60,273 nt of DNA. Source: CAYVQU01 sp964453155. Lineage in GTDB: Bacteria > Chloroflexota > Anaerolineae > Anaerolineales > UBA11858. The position numbers and the translations under genes were made by a program. The stretch is from the NCBI GenBank assembly GCA_964453155.1, contig CAYVQU010000009.1, positions 1 to 60,273 on the forward strand, in the 5' to 3' direction. Shown here piece by piece: positions 41,227 to 48,747 of the stretch; within the stretch, counting starts at the first letter, position 1; each line of letters begins with the position of its first letter. The notes below the pieces were generated by a model. The model saw nothing but the letters and a program-made list of their open reading frames with translations, was not told where the DNA came from and ran no database searches.

Positions 41227-41288
41227 TCGCTTTTACGCTTAATCTGGATTTATTAGTATCCCCAAAATATCTGACACAAAAATCTCTT

Positions 41289-43940
41289 ATGGACCTGTTC
41301 TCATCAACACAAAACTTATTAATTCTTCTCGTGGTTATTGTCGCGGCGATAATGGGGATGATGGTTTATTGGATCATGCAGTTGAATAAACTGCGAGATA
41401 AATCACCAGAACGCGATCTCAAGCGGGATAAAATGTTCAAAGAGGTGGCAAGCATCCAAAAAGAAGCCCGCGCAGAATTAGGCGAAATCAAGTCTAAATT
41501 TGGATCGTATGGCCCACCATATGAGGGCCTGCGAAAGTCAGCCAACAAAACCTTTTCTAAGCTAGATAAAGAATGTGAAAAGATATTATTAGACCGCGGC
41601 CGGATTTCTGCCAGCGAAATTGACCAAATATCTTTCTTGGGCGCATTACTTTTTTTACCCATTTTCAATGAGATGCGGGCACGCAATGAATGGTGGCAAG
41701 ACACCCAAGAAATACTGGTCGATTTTGAAGATATTCCACCCCTCAATGAGAAAGCGCAAAAGTTAAGCACCGACCTAAAAACGCAAGGGAAATTAATCAA
41801 ACAGCGCAGCCAACGAATGTTGACCGAAGTCGAGGCGTTACGGGACGATCTGGAAACCGAACGCCGCACGGAGATACCCTTTGAAGAAGAACGGCGGCAT
41901 GTAGAAAAAGTTGCCGAACGAATGGGATCCATTATTCACAATTATTTACCAACTGATGCCCCTTCCCATCAGAAAGTTATCGAAGCCTATCCCCAATTAG
42001 AAGAAGTCGAATCCCAAATTACCAGGTTGGAAAGAATTGTTCAAAAAACAAAACGCGAACGTAAAAGAGCTACTCAGCAGATTGACACCCTTGAGCAAAA
42101 TATCCAAGCCTACCATGCCAAAATTATTACCGAAGAAGCCCGCGAGGCCCGCGTCGATTCCATCCGAGAGGAATTGCCCGAAATTTCGGAGGAATTAGTA
42201 AAAATCAAGCATGAATTTGCCATGGGAAACTATAAAGGGGCCCTCGAACTTCATACTTTTCTCAATAAAAAAATAACTGTTAAATCGAAAAGTTTAGATC
42301 AAATATCGACTGCCCGGCAAAATCTGCGCAATAAATATGGGGCTACTGCGAAGGAAATCCAAACCACTAACACCTGGCTAGCAAATATCCCCACTCGCTA
42401 CGAAGCAGATATCATCCAGGGTATTCTCAATTCAGCCCGTAATCAGTTAAGTACCACCAATGAAACCTTGCGCTCCAATGACTTGAGTGAATTACAATCT
42501 ACCGATTTACCTGAGCCGCAAGAACTCGTCATCGCTCGCGAAAATTTTGATAAAAACCGCCAGGATTTTGAACAACTTTATACCAAACTGACCGTGCAAA
42601 TCAGCACATTGGATCAGATAATCGAAGCAATTGTGCCCGACTTAACCGTTCGCAATAACCGCTACCTGCAGGGGTTAAATCTTAACCAACTCAGGACTCA
42701 AAATGCGGAAATTCAAGATCAATGGAAAAAAATCACTGACCAATCCGTTATTCTTGAAAGCAAGATCCCAGGGCTTATCAAGACGATGCAGCGGATCGGG
42801 AAACAGCACGCGGCTTTAGATCGCAATTGCGAATCGGCTTCTATTGCCTGGCAAAAAATTGAAAACGATCAACAGTCAGCCACAGATTTTATCCAGAGTG
42901 ATTCATATCAAAACGCCCAGGATCAAGTTCAAAAAATTGTTACCTTTGCCCCTGGAACCCTGGCTCAAACCGCAAGCCAACTCTTATCTGAGGCCGGCGA
43001 AATCCAAAGCGGAGTCACTCAAAAGGAAAGATACTATCCCACCCTTGAAAGAGAGGCCAAATCGCTATTGAGTCAGATGCAAAAATTGGCTACTGAATAT
43101 CAACGGGAACTCAATCAACAAAACCAACAATATACAGCCCTGGAGGAAGGCCTCACAGACCTACAACATAAACTGCAAGAATTTCAACAACATAAGCTTG
43201 AAGATTTGCGTTTGACTGTGATGGAGCCAATCAACGAAATTTCTACCTGGAAGGCGATGTACATCGATATCCAGAAAGAATCGCTGGCTGCCATTCGGGG
43301 TTTGTACCGGCAGGGTTTACCCATCCAGACCAGCGCGCAATCAACATATAGCGAAATTCTGGAACGTTTTGAAGAATATCAACGGACAAGAGCCAAGTCA
43401 GAGGCAGCCATCGAGTCAGCTGATGCTGCCTTGCAGGCCGCTATCCAAACTTTACGCGACCGGCAATGGGTCATCCTGCCCCTTGATCGCAGCCGCCCAG
43501 AGGAAGATCAGGACGACGAATTGGCCAATGCCCGATGGTTCCTCCGGCGAGTAAAAATTGATTTGGAAGAATTGGATAACCCCAAACGAAAATCTACCAG
43601 CCAAAATGCAATTGATGATCTTGAAAATAAGATTTATCCCACCGCATTAAAAGCCAAGGACGAGGCCCAGCGGAAATCAAAACAACTTGAAAACCAAATC
43701 CAACAAATCGAAAAATTGCGACTGGAATTGGAGAAAGCACTAGGTGATGGGCGGCAATTGGCTCAAAATATCACGGATACCTTACTGCATAATGAATGGG
43801 TAAACCTCGAGAGAAACTACCGTAATCCTGAAAATCAAATGCGGTCTACCGGCAATTTCGAGGCCGCCCGGACCTATTTATCCACCGCACTGCGGGAAGT
43901 CAACGCCATTATTATGCGGATGAGCACATCACCGGGATAA
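41289..43940 (+). CDS. Large coiled-coil membrane protein (EzrA-like architecture)
   Basis: 883 residues. One membrane segment at about 8-30 (LLILLVVIVAAIMGMMVYWIM) is followed by more than 800 residues of almost continuous charged helix rich in Glu, Gln, Lys and Leu, with few Gly or Pro breaks. The layout, an N-terminal anchor plus cytoplasmic spectrin-like helices, is that of EzrA, the FtsZ regulator of Firmicutes, but sequence similarity is not clear to me. A scaffold role at the membrane is the safest reading. It is directly followed by the HAD gene (TAAATG) and the Fe-S nuclease gene. Confidence 0.7.
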   Translation: MDLFSSTQNLLILLVVIVAAIMGMMVYWIMQLNKLRDKSPERDLKRDKMFKEVASIQKEARAELGEIKSKFGSYGPPYEGLRKSANKTFSKLDKECEKILLDRGRISASEIDQISFLGALLFLPIFNEMRARNEWWQDTQEILVDFEDIPPLNEKAQKLSTDLKTQGKLIKQRSQRMLTEVEALRDDLETERRTEIPFEEERRHVEKVAERMGSIIHNYLPTDAPSHQKVIEAYPQLEEVESQITRLERIVQKTKRERKRATQQIDTLEQNIQAYHAKIITEEAREARVDSIREELPEISEELVKIKHEFAMGNYKGALELHTFLNKKITVKSKSLDQISTARQNLRNKYGATAKEIQTTNTWLANIPTRYEADIIQGILNSARNQLSTTNETLRSNDLSELQSTDLPEPQELVIARENFDKNRQDFEQLYTKLTVQISTLDQIIEAIVPDLTVRNNRYLQGLNLNQLRTQNAEIQDQWKKITDQSVILESKIPGLIKTMQRIGKQHAALDRNCESASIAWQKIENDQQSATDFIQSDSYQNAQDQVQKIVTFAPGTLAQTASQLLSEAGEIQSGVTQKERYYPTLEREAKSLLSQMQKLATEYQRELNQQNQQYTALEEGLTDLQHKLQEFQQHKLEDLRLTVMEPINEISTWKAMYIDIQKESLAAIRGLYRQGLPIQTSAQSTYSEILERFEEYQRTRAKSEAAIESADAALQAAIQTLRDRQWVILPLDRSRPEEDQDDELANARWFLRRVKIDLEELDNPKRKSTSQNAIDDLENKIYPTALKAKDEAQRKSKQLENQIQQIEKLRLELEKALGDGRQLAQNITDTLLHNEWVNLERNYRNPENQMRSTGNFEAARTYLSTALREVNAIIMRMSTSPG

Positions 43941-44603
43941 ATGAACTTCATCCTTTCAGATATCGAGGGCACCCTAACGTCTGGCTGTAGTTGGCGCGCT
44001 TTGCGGACTTATTTTAAGGCCAATCTTGACTCCTGGGAATATAATCGGTTTTTCATCCGTTGGATCCTGCGGTATTTTCTGGTCTCGGTTGGGGTTTTAA
44101 CTCGTCAATGGGCTATCCAGGCCTGGATGGAGGACGAAATTCAACTCTTTCGGGGCCTCTCACCGCAGCAATTCGATGAGATTGCAGAATGGATCGTGAC
44201 CCATGAAATGTGGCCAAAACGCCGCCCTAGAATTATTACCCACCTTGAAAATGAACGTACCAGCGAGACCCAAATTGCAGTCGTTTCAAGCGCCTACCAG
44301 CCGATCGTGGCTGCTTTTGCCCGGCGGTTGGATGCGATTCCCATTGGTTCCCCGCTTATTTTTACCCAAAAGAAACTTTCCGGAGTTCAATCTCCCGTAA
44401 ACGCCTACCAACATAAAGCTAACGCGGTGCGCGCTCGGTTCGGAGACGGCCCATACCTGGCTGCTTATGGGGATACGGCCTCCGACCTGGCTATGCTGGA
44501 ATTAAGTCCCAAACCCATCGCCGTGTGCCCAGATAAGGAACTCCGCACCTTCGCCCTGACCCAGGAGTGGCAGATATTGGATTGTGAGGATAATGATGAC
44601 TGA
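43941..44603 (+). CDS. HAD-superfamily (subclass IB-like) hydrolase
   Basis: 220 residues. Motif I is FILSDIEGTLTSG: the nucleophile Asp is followed by Glu at the usual second Asp, as in the enolase-phosphatase MtnC. Motif II is AVVSSAY (about 111-117), a conserved Lys is near HKANAVRARFG, and motif IV is AAYGDTASDLAML (about 174-186). Phosphoserine-phosphatase-like enzymes have this order. The target is unknown. Its ATG follows the previous stop with no gap. Confidence 0.8.
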   Translation: MNFILSDIEGTLTSGCSWRALRTYFKANLDSWEYNRFFIRWILRYFLVSVGVLTRQWAIQAWMEDEIQLFRGLSPQQFDEIAEWIVTHEMWPKRRPRIITHLENERTSETQIAVVSSAYQPIVAAFARRLDAIPIGSPLIFTQKKLSGVQSPVNAYQHKANAVRARFGDGPYLAAYGDTASDLAMLELSPKPIAVCPDKELRTFALTQEWQILDCEDNDD

Positions 44604-45276
44604 AGTAATCAAACTAACCCCCTCAGAATTAACTTTTTTATGGGATGAATGCCCTCGCTGTTTTTACTTAAAGGTCAAACTCAAATTTAACCGACCGCGG
44701 ATGCCCTTCCCTTCCATTTTCTCACGAATCGATTTGTTGATGAAAAATTTTTTCGAGGCTCAGCCCACTGAAAAGCTCTCCCCTGAACTCCCCGCTGGGC
44801 ATGTGGCCTACGGTGAGAAATGGGTCCAATCTGACATTATCAACCTCCCTGGACATGAAACCGGAGTTTTCATCCGCGGCAAATTTGATACCGTTGTAGC
44901 TTTTGATGATGGCAGTTACGGCGTCATTGATTTTAAGACTTCACAGCCAAAACCATATCATATTCGATTCTACGGCCGCCAACTTCATGCCTATGCGCAT
45001 TGCCTGGAGAATCCTGCGCCCAATAAATTTTCTCTATCTCCGATAACTAAATTAGGGTTGTTGGTGGTCGAACCCAATGACATGATCGCCACCCCGGAGG
45101 GCAAAATTGGCTACCTGGGTGATATGACCTGGACTGAAGTTCCCCGTGACGACCAAAAATTCATGTCTTTTTTAGATAAAGTTGTTACGCTCTTAGAATT
45201 ACCTGACCCACCCCCAGCCAGAGAGAAATGTACCTGGTGCCAATATCGGGAAAAATCTCGAAACACTAATTTCTAA
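44596..45276 (+). CDS. Cas4/RecB-like PD-(D/E)XK nuclease with a four-Cys cluster
   Basis: 226 residues from the ATG at 44596, which has GAGG 6 nt upstream and overlaps the HAD stop. Four Cys are placed as in Cas4 and AddB-type 4Fe-4S nucleases: C19 and C22 (DECPRCFYLK) and C212 and C215 (EKCTWCQYR). The nuclease core has IRGKFDTVVAF, then GVIDFKTSQPKPY (motif D-x-K) and a following QLHAYAHCLE helix. It would act on DNA ends in repair. There is no CRISPR array or other cas gene in the window, so a Cas4 role in CRISPR is not supported. Confidence 0.78.
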   Translation: MTEVIKLTPSELTFLWDECPRCFYLKVKLKFNRPRMPFPSIFSRIDLLMKNFFEAQPTEKLSPELPAGHVAYGEKWVQSDIINLPGHETGVFIRGKFDTVVAFDDGSYGVIDFKTSQPKPYHIRFYGRQLHAYAHCLENPAPNKFSLSPITKLGLLVVEPNDMIATPEGKIGYLGDMTWTEVPRDDQKFMSFLDKVVTLLELPDPPPAREKCTWCQYREKSRNTNF

Positions 45277-45317
45277 AAAAGAGCGGTAAATCTTTGCGAT
45301 TTACCGCTCTTTTTTTG
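45275..45317 (+). terminator. Strong intrinsic terminator
   Basis: GAGCGGTAAATC (45281-45292) and GATTTACCGCTC (45298-45309) form a perfect 12-bp stem with a TTTGC loop, extended by A6 on the left and T8 on the right. It ends the unit 40090-45276. Confidence 0.92.
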
Positions 45318-45367
45318 TTGGGTCGTCTTTTTTACCATTTTCTCAAAACTTTCTGGAATAATGGATT

Positions 45368-45376
45368 TGCTATAAT
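45368..45376 (+). promoter_or_regulatory. Extended -10 promoter of the 45416 lipoprotein gene
   Basis: TGCTATAAT at 45368-45376, 39 bp before the ATG. Confidence 0.5.
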
Positions 45377-45415
45377 TTGTGAAACGATAATCTTCCCCCC
45401 AGCAGTAGGACTATT

Positions 45416-46288
45416 ATGAATACGCTTCAGAAAGTAATTTGGACTAGCATTTTTTCGCTACTTTTAGCCGGCTGTAATTTTCCCGGTTACTCACCGGCAG
45501 AAAACCCAACTCCCATGCCCACCGATGCGGTTCAATCTATCGAATCTGGAGAACAATCGCCAGAATCGAACACAGTATCCCCCCCTTTACCGACCAAGAC
45601 TCAAATCCCACCGACCGAGATCGTCGCGCCTTCTCCCACAGAAACGGATACCCCACCAGGCACCCAGACCCCATCGAGTACGCCCACTACCACCGATACC
45701 CCTACGTCCACCATCACCCCGACCTATGCCATTTTGCGAGGTCAGGTTATGCCAGAACGGGCCAATTGTCGCTATGGGCCGGGAGCACCATACCTCTATA
45801 AATATGGATTAGTGGGAGGCAGCAATCTTGAAATTATCGGCCGCAATGAAGCGGGAACCTGGGTTTTAATCCAAGCCATTGGGGGGAATAACCCCTGTTG
45901 GGTCAAGTCTGAACTAATGGATATCAAAGGGGAGGTTATGGCCGTGGAACCAAAACGGGTTGATATCATCCAAGCCTGGTCCCCCTATTACCCACCTCTC
46001 ACCGGGGTATCGGCCAAACGAACAGATGATAAAGTAACCGTTTTTTGGAATCCAATCATCCTCCGAACCGGTGATGATTCGGGGCAGGTTCCATACGTTG
46101 TTGAAACCTGGGTCTGCCAGGCCGGCGAGATCGTATTTGTTCCGATTGGTTCATATGGCAGCGCGGCCGAGGTTCTGGATGAACCGGGCTGTAATATAGA
46201 ATCTCGCGGGCAGGTGATGGCGGCCGAAAAACATGGTTACACCCTCCCCATAATTGTCACTTGGCCGCAACCTGAAGAGCAAAAATAA
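45416..46288 (+). CDS. Lipoprotein with Thr/Pro-rich linker and SH3-like domain
   Basis: 290 residues. Lipobox LLAGC (Cys21) and a Ser/Thr/Pro-rich linker (about 30-100; GTQTPSSTPTTTDTPTS) lead to an SH3-like domain at about 105-165 (ANCRYGPGAPYLYKYGLVGG, CWVKSELMDI), the same fold and Cys pair as in the 19849 lipoprotein. The C-terminal part (about 180-285) is beta-rich with two further Cys. It is probably surface-exposed and wall-binding. The gene has its own promoter and terminator-bounded unit. Confidence 0.78.
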   Translation: MNTLQKVIWTSIFSLLLAGCNFPGYSPAENPTPMPTDAVQSIESGEQSPESNTVSPPLPTKTQIPPTEIVAPSPTETDTPPGTQTPSSTPTTTDTPTSTITPTYAILRGQVMPERANCRYGPGAPYLYKYGLVGGSNLEIIGRNEAGTWVLIQAIGGNNPCWVKSELMDIKGEVMAVEPKRVDIIQAWSPYYPPLTGVSAKRTDDKVTVFWNPIILRTGDDSGQVPYVVETWVCQAGEIVFVPIGSYGSAAEVLDEPGCNIESRGQVMAAEKHGYTLPIIVTWPQPEEQK

Positions 46289-46329
46289 CCATCGGAGCAG
46301 ATTAGCCTATCGGAAATATTGACTTACTA

Positions 46330-46360
46330 AATATTTAGGATAAATATCATATAAATTATT
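46330..46360. promoter_or_regulatory. Candidate SufR-type operator at the sufR-like promoter
   Basis: 31-bp site identical at 25 positions to 39968-39998; it includes ATATTT-AGGAT-AAATAT, an inverted repeat, and CATATAAATTATT. It overlaps the downstream TTGACA by 2 bp, the same contact as at the suf promoter but in opposite orientation. Confidence 0.6.
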
Positions 46361-46387
46361 GACATCAAATTTTGCGAATGGTATACT
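46359..46387 (+). promoter_or_regulatory. Promoter of the SufR-like gene
   Basis: TTGACA (46359-46364) and TATACT (46382-46387) are 17 bp apart, with TG in the extended -10 position (46379-46380). Confidence 0.65.
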
Positions 46388-46432
46388 CGCCTCGAAAGTT
46401 GGTAAGTTCCCCCACTTTTCCTGGATAAATAC

Positions 46433-47071
46433 ATGTCTACAACTCGAGATTTAGTCCTAAAAACTTTGCTCACCCGCCAGCGTTGCACGATCAACGAACT
46501 GGCCGAAGCTGTGGGCATCAATCCAATTTCGGTTCGCCACCATGTCACCAAATTAGAGGCCACTGGTATGGTTGACTCTGAAGAGGAACGGCATGGGGTT
46601 GGGCGACCGCGACGGTTATATTTCCTGACCGAAAAAGGCATGGAACAATTTCCCACCCGGTATCTACGCCTGACAGTCCGGTTATTGGCCCAACTCAAAG
46701 AAACCTTACCCAAAGCCATGGTCAGCGACTTGTTCTCGCAAGTTGCCGATGACTTAATCGACGATTACGCGGCTGAATTGGATCTTGAAAATTCGCCCAT
46801 AGAAGAACGCCTCAACGTGGTAAAAGATTTGTTACGCGGTGAGGGCTTCACCATGGAATGGGAACGTAAAGACGACGGCATTCACATTCGGGAGAGTAGC
46901 TGCCCCTATTATCATGTCGGGCAGACCCACCCTGAAGTCTGTGCCGTAGATCAAACCCTGATCTCGAATGTCTTATCGGTCCCGGTAGAAAAAATTAAAT
47001 GCATTCTCGATGGAGATTCACACTGTACCTACGTCGTGCCATCCATCGATATTACAGAGAGTCAAGCATGA
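46433..47071 (+). CDS. sufR: SufR-like Fe-S-sensing transcriptional regulator
   Basis: 212 residues. The N-terminal winged helix (about 3-65) reads TLLTRQRCTINELAEAVGINPISVRHHVTKLEATG and RPRRLYFLTEKG, the DeoR/ArsR-like DNA-binding domain of SufR. The C-terminal domain carries C157 (SSCPYYHVG), C170 (HPEVCAVD), C190 and C198 (KCILDGDSHCTY), matching the Cys pattern that binds a 4Fe-4S cluster in SufR. In cyanobacteria and actinobacteria SufR represses suf genes when it holds a cluster. The suf operon lies 6.4 kb away and shares a 31-bp site with this gene's own promoter. The stop overlaps the SufT-like gene by 4 bp. Confidence 0.85.
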   Translation: MSTTRDLVLKTLLTRQRCTINELAEAVGINPISVRHHVTKLEATGMVDSEEERHGVGRPRRLYFLTEKGMEQFPTRYLRLTVRLLAQLKETLPKAMVSDLFSQVADDLIDDYAAELDLENSPIEERLNVVKDLLRGEGFTMEWERKDDGIHIRESSCPYYHVGQTHPEVCAVDQTLISNVLSVPVEKIKCILDGDSHCTYVVPSIDITESQA

Positions 47072-47409
47072 GTGTCACTCGTCCCCGCCCCGTTTGGAAA
47101 ATTACCACCACCAACCCTGATTTGGTTCATCCTCTGGATGAAGCTTTTCGCCAGGTTTTGGATCCAGAGGTGGGATTAAATATTATGGAGTTAGGGTTAA
47201 TCCGCGATGTCCAGGTTGAAGAAGAAACTGCTCACATTGTTATGATCATGACCACCCCATTCTGTCCGTATGCCCCCGCCCTGCTGGAAAGTGCCCGGGG
47301 CAAGGGAGAGGGCGTGATTGGCAAACCGACCACCATCGAGATGGGCATGGAAATGTGGGACCCATCGTATATGGAAGAAGGAGTCGGTGCCGACTGGGGC
47401 TTATTCTAA
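47068..47409 (+). CDS. MIP18/DUF59 family Fe-S maturation protein (SufT-like)
   Basis: 113 residues from the ATG at 47068, overlapping the SufR-like stop (ATGA). The fold is read from FRQVLDPEVGLNIMELGLIRDVQ and the conserved Cys is in MTTPFCPYAPALLES. MIP18-family proteins (SufT, PaaD, Cia2) help deliver Fe-S clusters to target proteins. Pairing with a SufR-like regulator supports a role in Fe-S maturation. The C-terminal WDPSYMEEGVGADWGLF tail is usual for bacterial members. Confidence 0.86.
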   Translation: MSVTRPRPVWKITTTNPDLVHPLDEAFRQVLDPEVGLNIMELGLIRDVQVEEETAHIVMIMTTPFCPYAPALLESARGKGEGVIGKPTTIEMGMEMWDPSYMEEGVGADWGLF

Positions 47410-47429
47410 ACTAATTATTCCGGTAGCCA

Positions 47430-47468
47430 AAACAGGACCATAATTCGATCGAAATTGTGGTCCTGTTT
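47430..47468 (+). terminator. Intrinsic terminator after the SufT-like gene
   Basis: AAACAGGACCA (47430-47440) and TGGTCCTGTTT (47458-47468) form a perfect 11-bp stem, with inner pairing of AATT. It is followed by AATTTAA. Between it and rpsF (47469-47591) a GCGCC/GGCGC stem encloses a TTTCCGCTTC loop; this could be the leader where S6:S18 binds its own mRNA, but I cannot confirm the motif. Confidence 0.7.
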
Positions 47469-47591
47469 AATTTAACCTACCCAAAACATCCCCTTTGTGT
47501 TATCCTTGCGCCCGGTCCCGTAAAGGGATGTCTTTCCGCTTCTGGCGTGGCGCAATGACCAGGAGTAATCCCGAGGAAAGGAGGCAAAATT

Positions 47592-47876
47592 ATGCGCGCA
47601 TATGAACTCGTCTTCATCATTCACCCCGACCTGGACGAAAACGCAACCAACGAAATCGTTGAACGGGTCAAAGGCTGGATTACTGAAGCTGGGGGTTCGG
47701 TCGACAAAGTCGATCCCTGGGGAAAACGCAAGATGGCTTATCCCATTCGTAAACAGAACGATGGCCAGTATTTCCTGTGCAATGTCCAGTTACCCCCAAC
47801 ATTCGTTGCTGAGCTGGAACGCAATTTGCGGTTCGTTGAACCGGTGATGCGATTCCTGGTTACAGCTGTGGAATAA
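47592..47876 (+). CDS. rpsF: 30S ribosomal protein S6
   Basis: 94 residues. MRAYELVFIIHPDLDENA, the central VDPWGKRKMAYPIRKQNDGQYFL and the C-terminal LRFVEPVMRFLVTAVE are the S6 family pattern. S6 binds 16S rRNA with S18 in the platform of the small subunit. AAAGGAGG lies 7 nt upstream. rpsF-ssb-rpsR is a classical order. Confidence 0.96.
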   Translation: MRAYELVFIIHPDLDENATNEIVERVKGWITEAGGSVDKVDPWGKRKMAYPIRKQNDGQYFLCNVQLPPTFVAELERNLRFVEPVMRFLVTAVE

Positions 47877-47898
47877 GTTTTATTGAAGGGAGCTTAAA

Positions 47899-48288
47899 AT
47901 GAGCCGAGGACTGAACAAGGTTATGATCATTGGGCGGTTAGGGCGTGATCCTGAAATGCGCTACACCCCCTCCGGCAGGCCCGTCACATCATTTAGTGTG
48001 GCAACTTCTCGCAGTTGGAATACATCCAGCGGGGAGCGACGGTCTGAAACCGAGTGGTTCAATGTTGTGGCTTGGAGCAATCTAGCCGAAATCTGCAACC
48101 AGTACCTGACCAAAGGCCAACAAGTTTATGTTGAGGGCCGATTACAATCCCGTAGCTGGGAAGATGATCAGGGCAAACGCCACACATCGGTCGAAATCGT
48201 TGCCAATGAGATGATCATGCTCGGAGATCGAAAATCATCTGAAAAACCTTCTCAAGAAGAAGAAATTGAGGATGAATTCCCATTTTAG
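47899..48288 (+). CDS. ssb: Single-stranded DNA-binding protein
   Basis: 129 residues. The OB fold (about 1-108) has MSRGLNKVMIIGRLGRDPEMRYTPSGRPV, ETEWFNVVAW and GQQVYVEGRLQSRSWED. The acidic tail ends in EDEFPF, close to the DDDIPF tip that recruits repair and replication proteins. It lies between rpsF and rpsR. AAGGGAG lies 8 nt before the ATG. Confidence 0.96.
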   Translation: MSRGLNKVMIIGRLGRDPEMRYTPSGRPVTSFSVATSRSWNTSSGERRSETEWFNVVAWSNLAEICNQYLTKGQQVYVEGRLQSRSWEDDQGKRHTSVEIVANEMIMLGDRKSSEKPSQEEEIEDEFPF

Positions 48289-48330
48289 GCTGCAATTCAC
48301 AACAATTAGCAAGTATTAAGGAGTATCGTT

Positions 48331-48612
48331 GTGGCTGAAGAAAATACACAACAACAAAGACCCAGACGCAATTTCCGCCGCCGGCAGCAACGCTTTTACC
48401 GGCCTCGGACTTGCCAATTTTGCACCGACAAAAGCATCGTAATCGATTATAAAAATTACGACTTGCTGCGCCGTTTTGTCCATGAAGATGGCAAAATTCG
48501 CGCTCGCCGCCAAACTGGCACCTGTGCAAAACACCAGCGCAAACTGGCGAAAGCTATCAAACGCGCCCGGCATCTGGCTCTGCTTCCCTTTGCAGGTGAA
48601 GTTTTACGCTAG
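48331..48612 (+). CDS. rpsR: 30S ribosomal protein S18
   Basis: 93 residues, GTG start at 48331 with AAGGAG 7 nt upstream. CQFCTDKSIVIDYKNYDLLRRFV, ARRQTGTCAKHQRKLAKAIKRARHLALLPF is the S18 core; the CxxC at the start and TCAKHQ suggest the zinc-type (C+) form. The basic, Gln-rich N-terminus (QQQRPRRNFRRRQQRFYRP) is longer than in E. coli. Confidence 0.95.
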   Translation: MAEENTQQQRPRRNFRRRQQRFYRPRTCQFCTDKSIVIDYKNYDLLRRFVHEDGKIRARRQTGTCAKHQRKLAKAIKRARHLALLPFAGEVLR

Positions 48613-48684
48613 ATATCAAAAATCGAACAATCAAATCGTGTTGTGCTCAGCTGATCTGAGATCACCAAGTTGTAGTGCAACCTC

Positions 48685-48720
48685 GGGCATAGGGTTATTT
48701 TTGGCTCTATGCCCTCTTTT
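48685..48720 (+). terminator. Terminator after rpsR
   Basis: GGGCATAG (48685-48692) and CTATGCCC (48707-48714) form an 8-bp stem, followed by TCTTTTTAT. Confidence 0.75.
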
Positions 48721-48747
48721 TATCCCATAACAATCTGAGAGATCAAT

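Noticed and set aside
44596..45276. Cas4 of a CRISPR system
   Set aside because: No other cas gene or repeat array is in the window; genes beside it are a HAD phosphatase and a coiled-coil protein.
47469..47591. S6:S18 leader motif before rpsF
   Set aside because: A stem with a TTTCCGCTTC loop is present, but the conserved motif could not be confirmed by eye, so I did not list it as an RNA feature.
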